10,253 nucleotides of DNA from positions 1-10,253 of the forward strand of contig JBAZQV010000035.1 in NCBI GenBank assembly GCA_041645025.1, read 5' to 3'. Below are positions 1 through 5,681 of this stretch, piece by piece. A model generated the notes under the pieces. That model saw nothing but the letters and a program-made list of their open reading frames with translations, was not told the DNA's origin and did not search any database. The DNA is from GW2011-AR5 sp041645025. Lineage in GTDB: Archaea; Aenigmatarchaeota; Aenigmatarchaeia; GW2011-AR5. Positions within the stretch are counted from its first letter, which is position 1. Each line of letters opens with the position of its first letter. Both the position numbers and the translations under genes were made by a program.

Positions 1-1
1 A

Positions 2-1504
2 AAAAAAGTATGGAACAAGAAAGAGGCTGACTTGCTTTCAAAGAAGGCCGGTGCAAAGACGGTCACTGTAAAGAATATAACAAAGAAAATAATAACACAG
101 GCACCGCCAAAACCTTACAATACCACTTCTATGCTTGCTGATATTTACCGGTACTTTGGCTACTCGCCCCAGCAGGGCTTGAGCATTGCCGAAACGCTTT
201 ATCAGGCTGGACTCATATCATACCCACGCACGAGCAGCGAAAAACTTCCGAAGGATATAAATTACAAAAAAATAATCACCGCTCTTGGCAAGCAGAAAAA
301 TTATGAGAAGGAAGCGAAACAACTTCTTGCAGGCGAACTCAAGCCTGAGGAGGGCAGCAAGACAGATGCGGCACACCCAGCTGTTTATCCGACAGGCGTT
401 TACAAGAAGATGGGCGACAAGCAGCAGAAGGTTTATGATCTTGTTACCAGACGCTTCCTTGCGGTTTTCGGACAGCCGGCAAAGCGCGAGTCAAACAAGA
501 TAGTGCTTGATGCCAATGGGGTTGAATTCTCGCTAAACGGAAAGAAGACACTAGAGCCTGGCTGGACTTCTCTCTACGGAAAATACGCACAACGCGAAGA
601 AATAATCCTGCCGGACATAAAGATTGGTGATACTTTTCCTGTCAAAAAGTTTGATTTGCTTTCGAAGGAGACGCAGCCACCAGCACGGTTCTCCCAGGGC
701 TCTATCCTCAAAGAAATGGAGGCGCGCGGACTTGGAACAAAATCTACAAGGTCACAAATACTCCAGATACTTTACAACCGCGGTTACCTGTTGGGTAAAA
801 GTATAGAGGTAACGGAACTTGGTGAACAACTTTCGGACATACTTGAAAAGAATGTGCCCGACGTCGTTTCGGAAAAACTTACGAGACATCTTGAGGAGAT
901 GACCGAATCAATTCAAGTTCATAAGGCGACAAGGGAGCAAGTGCTGGAGGAAGCAAAGAAGCGCATTGAAAAAATATGTAATGACTTCAGGAAAAAGGAA
1001 AAGAAGATTGGAGAGGAGCTTACGAATGCTGTTATAGCTACGCAGGACAAGCAATCCAAGCTTGGAACTTGCTTAAAATGTGGTGGCACTCTTAAGGTTC
1101 ACAAAAACTGGAGAACAGGCAAGCGGTTTGTCGGATGCTCTGGCTACCCTAAAGGTTGCCGGGTTGGATTTCCTCTGCCTCGTGAAGGTATTATAATGTC
1201 CACTGAGAAGATCTGCGAGGAATGCAAGCTGCCGATAATACAGGTTCAACGCCCTGCGGCAAGGCCATTTCGCATGTGTCTGGATCCCACATGCGTGACG
1301 AAAAAAGACTGGCTGGACAAGAACAAACTTAAGCAGGCACAGATAGCCAGCAGAAAATCGAGCAAGGAAGCAGAGCAGCTGAGATGCGAGTGCGGGAAGT
1401 ATTTCAAGACGAAACGTGCGCTGACGCTTCACCAGAAGATACACAAACCTAAAACAACTAATGAAACAGTTAAGGCAAAATTAAAAAAGGAAAAAGTAAA
1501 ATAA
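2..1504 (+). CDS. topA: Type IA DNA topoisomerase I, C-terminal 500 residues (5' end outside window)
   Basis: Relaxes negatively supercoiled DNA by cutting one strand and holding the 5' end on a tyrosine. The frame is open to the first base, so the TOPRIM domain lies upstream. The visible part has the active-site signature LISYPRTSS, with the catalytic Tyr encoded at 221-223. Next comes the conserved block ILKEMEARGLGTKSTR (about 704-751). Two cysteine zinc modules typical of the family tail follow: CLKCGG...GCSGYPKGC (from about 1071) and CEECKLP...MCLDPTC (from about 1214). The last about 50 residues add a C-x-C-x12-H-x3-H unit (1385-1444) inside a Lys-rich tail, which looks like a single eukaryote-type C2H2 finger and is not a usual topoisomerase module. 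Family assignment is secure from the motifs; a topoisomerase III-type name is less likely. Base composition is moderate, like other core genes here. A hairpin follows the TAA stop. Confidence 0.95.
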   Translation, partial: KKVWNKKEADLLSKKAGAKTVTVKNITKKIITQAPPKPYNTTSMLADIYRYFGYSPQQGLSIAETLYQAGLISYPRTSSEKLPKDINYKKIITALGKQKNYEKEAKQLLAGELKPEEGSKTDAAHPAVYPTGVYKKMGDKQQKVYDLVTRRFLAVFGQPAKRESNKIVLDANGVEFSLNGKKTLEPGWTSLYGKYAQREEIILPDIKIGDTFPVKKFDLLSKETQPPARFSQGSILKEMEARGLGTKSTRSQILQILYNRGYLLGKSIEVTELGEQLSDILEKNVPDVVSEKLTRHLEEMTESIQVHKATREQVLEEAKKRIEKICNDFRKKEKKIGEELTNAVIATQDKQSKLGTCLKCGGTLKVHKNWRTGKRFVGCSGYPKGCRVGFPLPREGIIMSTEKICEECKLPIIQVQRPAARPFRMCLDPTCVTKKDWLDKNKLKQAQIASRKSSKEAEQLRCECGKYFKTKRALTLHQKIHKPKTTNETVKAKLKKEKVK

Positions 1505-1519
1505 TCAACAGGAAAACTA

Positions 1520-1535
1520 ATTCTTATCTAAGAAT
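1520..1535 (+). terminator. Short palindrome after topA
   Basis: ATTCTTA-TC-TAAGAAT is a perfect 7-bp stem with a 2-base centre, 15 bases after the topA stop. It may form the 3' end of the topA transcript, but no strong T-run follows, so a role in termination is only suggested. Confidence 0.3.
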
Positions 1536-1540
1536 GCACC

Positions 1541-1580
1541 GACATCATAATATGTCTGAAAATTTATGTCAGATACTATA
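1541..1580 (+). repeat. Dyad-containing direct repeat, copy 1
   Basis: This 40-bp element aligns without gaps to 3321-3360, with 33 of 40 positions identical by hand count. It holds an inverted repeat, GACAT ... ATGTC, 30 bp from end to end (1541-1570), and then a conserved ATnCTATA tail. Copy 1 begins 36 bp after the topA stop and copy 2 begins 12 bp past the radB stop. The two copies have the same orientation and bracket the asparagine synthetase and membrane-protein genes. It could be a protein-binding operator, a dispersed repeat, or the footprint of a duplicated cassette border. Confidence 0.6.
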
Positions 1581-1665
1581 AGACCAGAACAAGACGATTC
1601 AGATTACTTCTCAGAAAATAATACTATGTTCTACGAAGTATTAATTGCTTTGCTTCCCACGCCAG

Positions 1666-1673
1666 TTTATAAG
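1666..1673 (+). promoter_or_regulatory. TATA-like box for the asparagine synthetase gene
   Basis: TTTATAAG is the best TATA-box match in the spacer. At the usual archaeal distance it would place the transcript start near 1693-1697, leaving a leader of about 95-100 nt with a Shine-Dalgarno. This differs from most other genes here, whose boxes sit about 26 bp before the ATG. A weaker alternative, AATTTATGT at 1561-1569, would give a leader of about 200 nt. Confidence 0.5.
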
Positions 1674-1679
1674 CGAATG

Positions 1680-1788
1680 GGATCAAGTAAGAGAGGGTCT
1701 ATAATTTCTCCCTCCATATACCGAAAGACGCAAGATACACTGACGTTCTTCGAACGTCTTTTGGCTTGCGTCAGTCGATCCGGAGGGA
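1680..1788 (+). promoter_or_regulatory. Candidate structured leader RNA with SD / anti-SD pairing
   Basis: The Shine-Dalgarno GGAGGGA (1782-1788) is exactly complementary to TCCCTCC (1709-1715). That anti-SD can instead pair with GAGGG (1693-1697). Between them, GACGCAAG (1727-1734) pairs with CTTGCGTC (1765-1772) around an inner hairpin, GACGTTC (1742-1748) with GAACGTC (1752-1758). A competing pairing, ACTGACG (1739-1745) with CGTCAGT (1769-1775), excludes both. GGATC (1680-1684) could also close the whole domain with GATCC (1777-1781) if transcription starts upstream of it. Mutually exclusive helices around an SD are the layout of a translational switch. All pairings are seen in the sequence; switching and any ligand are inference. 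Confidence 0.5.
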
Positions 1789-1792
1789 TTTT

Positions 1793-2803
1793 ATGAAAAC
1801 AGAATTTGAATTAAATACAACACCGCTGGATGCGCTGAAACAAACAGATAACAGACCAAGCGTAATTACTACACGAGAGGTAGCAGCAGTCACCGTGGTA
1901 GAGGCTGCGGCGTTGTCGGCTACGAGAAAGTATTTTGCAGAAACAAAATTCACAGAGGTCCTGGTGCCTCACATAACAAAAGTGACCGGTGCCTGTGAAA
2001 ACATAGACACACTCTTTGAACTGGACTATTTCGGACAGACTGCATATCTTGTACAGACTTGCCAACTCTATCTAGAGGCACTGATACCAAAACTTGGAAA
2101 GGTCTTCTGTATCGGATCAAGCTTCCGAGCCGAGCCGGATATAGATGAAAGACACCTTACGGAATTCGCCCTAGTGGAGATAGAATTTCCCGGAGATTTT
2201 GAGCAGCTTCTGGTGCACATAGAAAATATAGTCCACGCAATGATACATGCGGCTGCTGACTGCCCGGAACTAGATACACTTGGAGTGGATCGCACAAGAT
2301 TAAAAAACGTGACAAAACCATTTCCCAGAATCACCTACACGGACGCAATAAAAAAACTCAATGAGATGGGTATAGAAATTGGGTGGGGAGATGACCTGAA
2401 GAGCAAACATGAAAAAATACTGGCAGGTAGTGCACCATTGTTCATAACACATTATCCAGAGGCAATAAAGTTTTTCAATATGAGACGCAACGAAAACCCA
2501 CTTCTGGTCAACAGCTGCGATCTTATACTGCCCTATAGCGGCGAAGCAGTTGGCGCAGCTGAGCGCGAGTACGACCATGACCAACTCCTGGATAAGCTGG
2601 AAAAGTCAGCCATGTATGCGAGACTGCTGGAAAAAGGGAAGACTATAGAAGACTTCAAGTGGTACCTTGACATAGTAAGGGAACACCCGATTCAGCATGC
2701 GGGCTGCGGAATAGGCCTGAACAGGGTGATGCAGTTCATACTGGGCAGCGATGACATACGCGCCTGCACGGCATTTCCAATGAACAAGGAATCGCTGATG
2801 TAG
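1793..2803 (+). CDS. Asparagine synthetase of the AsnRS-paralogue (AS-AR) type
   Basis: The 336-aa class II aminoacyl-tRNA synthetase catalytic core lacks the N-terminal OB-fold anticodon-binding domain of AsnRS and AspRS. Motif 2 is FRAEPDIDERHLTEF (residues 111-125, with Arg112, Arg120 and His121) and motif 3 is GCGIGLNRVMQF (304-315, Arg311). GAAERE (254-259) occupies the active-site strand near the usual GA-Q/E signature. Known archaeal proteins of this kind make asparagine from aspartate, ammonia and ATP through aspartyl-adenylate, so a cytoplasmic asparagine synthetase is the best call. A tRNA-independent role is inferred from the missing anticodon domain. The ATG is chosen because GGAGGG (1782-1787) lies 5 bases upstream; a TTG at 1766 would add 9 residues inside the structured leader. 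The gene probably has its own leader-controlled promoter. Confidence 0.85.
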   Translation: MKTEFELNTTPLDALKQTDNRPSVITTREVAAVTVVEAAALSATRKYFAETKFTEVLVPHITKVTGACENIDTLFELDYFGQTAYLVQTCQLYLEALIPKLGKVFCIGSSFRAEPDIDERHLTEFALVEIEFPGDFEQLLVHIENIVHAMIHAAADCPELDTLGVDRTRLKNVTKPFPRITYTDAIKKLNEMGIEIGWGDDLKSKHEKILAGSAPLFITHYPEAIKFFNMRRNENPLLVNSCDLILPYSGEAVGAAEREYDHDQLLDKLEKSAMYARLLEKGKTIEDFKWYLDIVREHPIQHAGCGIGLNRVMQFILGSDDIRACTAFPMNKESLM

Positions 2804-2814
2804 GTAAGACGGAA

Positions 2815-2820
2815 TTTTTT
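2815..2820 (+). terminator. T-run after the asparagine synthetase gene
   Basis: Six consecutive T residues lie 12 bases after the TAG stop. Archaeal RNA polymerase can terminate at such runs without a hairpin. The remaining spacer up to 2915 holds no gene that I can see. Confidence 0.4.
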
Positions 2821-2915
2821 GGCGGCTGCTAAGACAGCAAGCAAATCAAGCCAAAGCTCTAACACGGCGTTCCATGAGCGCGAGAAATCTATGTCGCATA
2901 CAGCGATGCATTTAG

Positions 2916-3188
2916 TTAGAGCAGGCTCGTCACACCCTTGAACAGCAGGATTATTATCAGGAACGAACTTAACACTCCAGGCAGCGCTATGTGCAGCAGC
3001 ACTACAAAAGAGGAAATCAAATCTACAAAACCATAAAGTTTTCCCAACGGATCTGCTGCCATGCTTGTTATGCCTTTGACAAAATGGACCAAAAATATTG
3101 GTATGGTTAGAAATAGCAGATTGATATTCATGAAAATAACTATGGCTGTTAATATGTCAACCAGGCCAAGAATTTTTACAGCTAGCAT
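2916..3188 (-). CDS. Small archaeal membrane protein with two homologous halves
   Basis: The 90-aa protein is very hydrophobic, with about four likely membrane segments (roughly residues 4-20, 22-37, 52-67 and 69-83). The halves look like an internal duplication. KILGLVDILTA (5-15) matches KLYGFVDLISS (50-60), and VKGITS (37-42) matches FKGVTS (83-88), at nearly equal spacing (Asp11 to Lys38, Asp56 to Lys84). The pattern resembles small uncharacterised archaeal membrane proteins; no enzymatic or transport motif is seen. The ATG at 3188 is preferred because CTATATAAG on this strand (3211-3219) is centred 27 bp upstream, which fits a leaderless transcript. An upstream ATG at 3260 or TTG at 3275 would run translation through a long palindrome. 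The gene lies downstream of radB on the same strand, but its promoter suggests independent transcription. Confidence 0.65.
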   Translation of the reverse strand: MLAVKILGLVDILTAIVIFMNINLLFLTIPIFLVHFVKGITSMAADPLGKLYGFVDLISSFVVLLHIALPGVLSSFLIIILLFKGVTSLL

Positions 3189-3210
3189 AACTAAATTCAA
3201 AACTGGAATG

Positions 3211-3219
3211 CTTATATAG
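3211..3219 (-). promoter_or_regulatory. TATA-like box for the membrane-protein gene
   Basis: CTATATAAG on the minus strand is centred 27 bp before the ATG at 3188. It supports that start and a leaderless mRNA. Confidence 0.6.
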
Positions 3220-3220
3220 T

Positions 3221-3256
3221 AGAAGACATTAGTTTTTGTACAAAATAATGTCTTCT
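3221..3256. repeat. Long near-perfect palindrome
   Basis: The 11-bp arms AGAAGACATTA (3221-3231) and TAATGTCTTCT (3246-3256) are exact complements. The centre contains TTTTGTACAAAA, itself palindromic. The element lies just upstream of the membrane-gene TATA box, so a regulator site is possible. It shares the GACAT...ATGTC arms and a central GTAC with the element at 3321-3350. Confidence 0.75.
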
Positions 3257-3261
3257 GCATA

Positions 3262-3313
3262 CACGCAAAAAGCAAAGCTTTTTGGTGCGCCGGAAAACTT
3301 TGTTTTCCGTGCG
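3262..3313. repeat. Two adjacent hairpins with matched architecture
   Basis: Hairpin one is CAC-g-CAAAAAGC-AAA-GCTTTTTG-GTG (3262-3287). Hairpin two is CGC-CGGAAAAC-TTT-GTTTTCCG-t-GCG (3288-3313). Each has an 8-bp perfect stem, a 3-base loop, a one-base bulge and a further 3-bp stem, and the two abut exactly. They lie between radB and the membrane-protein gene. Read on the minus strand they could form a 3' structure on the radB transcript; a DNA-level role is equally possible. Confidence 0.65.
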
Positions 3314-3320
3314 TAGCAGT

Positions 3321-3360
3321 GACATCATAATATGTACGGTTATTTATGTCACATGCTATA
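3321..3360 (+). repeat. Dyad-containing direct repeat, copy 2
   Basis: This is the gap-free partner of 1541-1580. The inverted arms extend here to GTGACAT (3319-3325) and ATGTCAC (3346-3352), with GTAC near the centre. It lies just past the radB stop codon (3363-3365). Confidence 0.6.
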
Positions 3361-3362
3361 AA

Positions 3363-4037
3363 TTAGAGAATGCTGAACTTGCCTACCTGCTTCATGCCAT
3401 CTTTTGTTATCAAGAACTCAATGGAGCGACCTTCAGGAAGACTGCGATGCTTCCGCAAAATAGCCACACGCTGGTTCTCCTTCTCTGTTTTACGCAATTC
3501 CACAAGTGTCTTGCTCCAGTATTTTGCTATAGTCCTGGAAGTTAGTTCTATGTTTTCACCTTTGTTGTAAACCTGGTTGGTAACTAGAATAGGTATATGT
3601 TCGGTTCTGGTAATTCTTGACAGGATAGAATACTGAGTGGCCAGTTGTTTGTTTATCTGCTGAAAGTTTTTTTCGTCCAATTCTAGTCTGTAGAGAGCCA
3701 CAAAGGAATCCACTACCACTAGCCCGACTTTTTTGTCAGCTAATTTCTCTATTTCCTGAAAAGCTTTATGTTGCTCTTCCCAGGAGTGCACGTGGATGAA
3801 TATTATATTTTTCATTTCCTTGTCGGTACCACCCATTTGCTCAAACCGATCTACGGAAAAGGAACCTTCGGTATCTATGTATATAACTTTTTTGCCATGA
3901 TTACAAACAGCGAGCGCAGTGGATAATGTTATGTTTGTTTTTCCTGACCCTGGCGGGCCGTAAATGTTTGTAATGGCGTCGTCTTCTATGCCACCATCCA
4001 GCAGCTTGTCCAGGGGCGTGTTAGTTGCAAGGCGCAT
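3363..4037 (-). CDS. radB: RadB, RecA/RadA-paralogue ATPase
   Basis: The 224-aa single-domain RecA-fold protein is the size of euryarchaeal RadB and lacks the N-terminal helix-hairpin-helix domain of RadA. Walker A is GPPGSGKT (27-34), and Walker B is LVVVDS (106-111) after a hydrophobic strand. A VTNQVY segment (152-157) lies at the DNA-binding loop region. Known RadB proteins bind DNA and act with RadA or the Hjc resolvase as a recombination mediator in the cytoplasm; ATPase activity is usually weak. The ATG at 4037 is supported by a TATA-like TTTAAATTT (4058-4066) centred about 25 bp upstream, giving a leaderless transcript. Lys33 is intact. The downstream side carries a cluster of dyads rather than a gene. 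RadB points to a euryarchaeal or related lineage. Confidence 0.92.
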   Translation of the reverse strand: MRLATNTPLDKLLDGGIEDDAITNIYGPPGSGKTNITLSTALAVCNHGKKVIYIDTEGSFSVDRFEQMGGTDKEMKNIIFIHVHSWEEQHKAFQEIEKLADKKVGLVVVDSFVALYRLELDEKNFQQINKQLATQYSILSRITRTEHIPILVTNQVYNKGENIELTSRTIAKYWSKTLVELRKTEKENQRVAILRKHRSLPEGRSIEFLITKDGMKQVGKFSIL

Positions 4038-4057
4038 GCTAACAGTATCAAGGAAGA

Positions 4058-4066
4058 AAATTTAAA
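4058..4066 (-). promoter_or_regulatory. TATA-like box for radB
   Basis: TTTAAATTT on the minus strand is centred about 25 bp before the radB ATG. It faces away from the promoter at 4130-4137, so radB and the next gene are divergent. Confidence 0.55.
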
Positions 4067-4129
4067 CCAACCCTACCATTACATTGTTAAATATTGAGGT
4101 GTTTCGTGTCGGGCGTTACGGGAAGGGTG

Positions 4130-4137
4130 TTTTTAAG
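4130..4137 (+). promoter_or_regulatory. TATA-like box for the 220-aa unknown gene
   Basis: TTTTTAAG is centred about 26 bp upstream of the ATG at 4160, with no Shine-Dalgarno in between. This is the leaderless pattern. Confidence 0.55.
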
Positions 4138-4159
4138 GATTTTTAGTTAATGATTTTAA

Positions 4160-4822
4160 ATGATAGATTTTAAGTCCGTTAAACAAGAAATCAAAAACGA
4201 TTACAGGAAAATAGCTATAGTTCACTATAGTTGTTCTAGTACAGAAATACCAGATATCGGAATTTCTTCTATCTGTGTTTATCCTATAAATGAAACTCCA
4301 ATAGTCTTCTCAAGGCTAGATCACAAAACAGAATTAAGTATGTTAAAGTTATTTTGGTCATTTATTTTGAGGCGTAATTACGTCCTTGTTGGCTGGAACA
4401 TGAATAATTCAACCAAATTCAATTTGGGAATAATAAAAAATAGATATAATAAATTGTCAAAAACGAAAATAAATGAAATACCGAAAGTAACGGACTTGGA
4501 CGATTTGATTACACAAGAGTATTCGACACCTGGCAATGTGCCAGAAAAATTGTTGAAATACGCAAAAATTAACTCAATTACTACAAGAGGCTTTGTGAAT
4601 GGATTTGATGAGTTAAAACTATTTGATGACAAAAAATTTCAAGAACTCAATTCATCCGTTGAACGCAAATGTAAGGTAGTACGTCAGATTCTTAATAAAT
4701 ATATAGATGGTTCATTAAAAGTCATTGAGTATAGAGAAGCAATCAAGAAAAAATTATTTAAATTAGCTCTTAAACAAGGTATAAAAATTCTCCAATATAA
4801 AGTTACTAACCATGTTTTGTAA
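4160..4822 (+). CDS. Uncharacterised 220-aa protein, possibly a degenerate DnaQ/RNase H-like fold
   Basis: I do not recognise the product with confidence. The N-terminal third reads like alternating strands (IAIVHYSC, ISSICVYPI, PIVFS). YVLVGWNMNNSTKFNLGIIKNRYNKL (74-99, interrupted by charged residues) recalls the exonuclease II-like block in DnaQ folds, but the expected Asp is Asn88 and no DxE pair is seen at the start. The rest (VTDLDDLI, YAKINSITTRGFVNGFDE, SVERKCKVVRQIL) resembles an uncharacterised bacterial/archaeal protein family recalled by pattern only. No signal peptide or membrane segment is present, and the C-terminus is Lys-rich. The gene is visibly AT-rich compared with radB and topA, which fits acquired DNA. 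A TATA-like box supports the ATG. It is first in a block with two nuclease-like genes and a SIR2 gene. Confidence 0.7.
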   Translation: MIDFKSVKQEIKNDYRKIAIVHYSCSSTEIPDIGISSICVYPINETPIVFSRLDHKTELSMLKLFWSFILRRNYVLVGWNMNNSTKFNLGIIKNRYNKLSKTKINEIPKVTDLDDLITQEYSTPGNVPEKLLKYAKINSITTRGFVNGFDELKLFDDKKFQELNSSVERKCKVVRQILNKYIDGSLKVIEYREAIKKKLFKLALKQGIKILQYKVTNHVL

Positions 4823-4834
4823 CCTCTGTCATCA

Positions 4835-4844
4835 CTTTAAATTT
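4835..4844 (+). promoter_or_regulatory. TATA-like box for the 115-aa nuclease-like gene
   Basis: CTTTAAATTT is centred about 25 bp upstream of the ATG at 4865. It gives this gene its own start independent of the AT-rich gene before it. Confidence 0.55.
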
Positions 4845-4864
4845 TTTGGCAGGAACGTATAGTC

Positions 4865-5212
4865 ATGGCCCGAGATTTTAACGGCAGGCTCATAAGACAC
4901 GATTTATTAGGCAGACCAATACCCAAAAGAGAGATTAAGCGACAAGTATTGGAAGAAAACAAAGCAAGGGGATGTGCCGCAGAGAACGCTTTCGTCATGA
5001 GGTCTCAGCTTGACGGCTACGAAGTTGAAAGAACAGGCAGAGGCCACGATTTTAAGCTTAGGAGACGGGACATTCTTACGGGCAAAGTAACCCGGACGGA
5101 GTATGCCGAGGTCAAGTCAAGCCCGACTGCACCCGTATCACGCCTCCAGAAAAAGACCAAAAAGAAGACAAAGAATTACAGAGTGGTTCGCGAGCAGCCT
5201 TGGTTCTTCTAA
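4865..5212 (+). CDS. Small PD-(D/E)XK nuclease-like protein
   Basis: The 115-aa basic protein has the core of a restriction-endonuclease fold: Glu40 in an N-terminal helix (ENKARGCAAENAF), a strand with Asp62 (GRGHDFKLRRRD), then Glu82-Val-Lys84 (YAEVKSS), then Leu94-Gln95-Lys-Lys. This is the E...D...ExK...Q order expected of the superfamily. A Lys-rich stretch (96-103) may bind nucleic acid, and the protein ends in aromatic residues (PWFF). The likely role is metal-dependent nucleic-acid cleavage; the substrate is unknown. It could be a Holliday-junction-type or repair nuclease, or a defence component. GC content is visibly higher than in the flanking genes, so it may not share their origin. 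The TATA-like box fixes the ATG. The TAA overlaps an AT-rich stretch that may hold the next gene's promoter. Confidence 0.7.
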   Translation: MARDFNGRLIRHDLLGRPIPKREIKRQVLEENKARGCAAENAFVMRSQLDGYEVERTGRGHDFKLRRRDILTGKVTRTEYAEVKSSPTAPVSRLQKKTKKKTKNYRVVREQPWFF

Positions 5213-5231
5213 TTATAATGCAGTGATTCTT

Positions 5232-5648
5232 ATGGAAGAAGATATTTGGTCTAAATTCGAATTAGAGGTTGTAACTGACATACCTAAACTAAGGGGCGAA
5301 GAGGAAGAAGATTTTGTAAAGGCGAAAATGGAAAAAGAGACGGGATTGAAGTTCTCTAAAAGGAAATTAATTATAGGGACTAAAAGTGACAGGAACTCAA
5401 AATATCACGAGTTTGATTTAGTTTCGGAGGATAATTCTATTATTATTGAAGTGGCTGGCGGAAAAGCGAAGACATCAGCAAATCCTAATTTGGATAAGTG
5501 CATTGTAGACTGTTTTTTCCTGTCAAAAACTACTTCAAAAAGAAAGATACTTGCACTGACGGATAAAAACTTGTATAAATTTGTCAAGTCAAAGTGCGAC
5601 GGACTTTTCTCAGATATAGAAATAAGGCATTTTGATATGTCCAAATAG
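5232..5648 (+). CDS. Restriction-endonuclease-like protein, atypical PD-(D/E)XK site
   Basis: The 138-aa soluble protein has a helix with Glu26 (EEEEDFVKAKM), then KLIIGTKSD...HEFDLVS with Asp62, then IIIEVAGGKAK with Glu73. The Asp-to-Glu spacing and the strand pattern match PD-(D/E)XK nucleases. The third residue of ExK is Ala75, so a catalytic lysine would have to come from Lys78 or Lys80. A later helix (NPNLDKCIVDCFFL) and strand (RKILALTD) complete the fold. An ATG start at 5232 is chosen; a GTG at 5223 is possible. A TATA-like TAATTATAAT (5210-5219) lies only 17 bp upstream, so readthrough from the preceding gene is plausible. The SIR2 gene starts 33 bp downstream. The product may be a nuclease effector or partner of the SIR2 protein, which is inferred from context only. 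Confidence 0.65.
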   Translation: MEEDIWSKFELEVVTDIPKLRGEEEEDFVKAKMEKETGLKFSKRKLIIGTKSDRNSKYHEFDLVSEDNSIIIEVAGGKAKTSANPNLDKCIVDCFFLSKTTSKRKILALTDKNLYKFVKSKCDGLFSDIEIRHFDMSK

Positions 5649-5650
5649 CA

Positions 5651-5660
5651 GTTTAATAAA
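5651..5660 (+). promoter_or_regulatory. TATA-like box for the SIR2 gene
   Basis: GTTTAATAAA is centred about 26 bp upstream of the ATG at 5682. It begins 3 bases after the nuclease-like gene's stop, so the SIR2 gene can be expressed alone. Confidence 0.5.
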
Positions 5661-5681
5661 TTCTTCGGACAAAGTTCTTTA

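Noticed and set aside
1073..1444. 123-codon minus-strand frame
   Set aside because: It lies wholly opposite the conserved zinc-module region of topA and looks like no protein family.
2856..2922. 8-bp inverted repeat GCTCTAAC / GTTAGAGC with a 51-base gap, suspected small RNA
   Set aside because: The interior shows no convincing further stems, and no box C/D, H/ACA or tRNA features were found.
3189..3275. N-terminal extension of the membrane protein from TTG 3275 or ATG 3260
   Set aside because: It would translate the palindrome, and the TATA-like box at 3211-3219 fits a leaderless start at 3188.
5103..5231. 43-codon upstream extension of the atypical nuclease gene
   Set aside because: It overlaps the conserved end of the preceding gene in another frame and is Arg/Lys/Ser-rich without family character.
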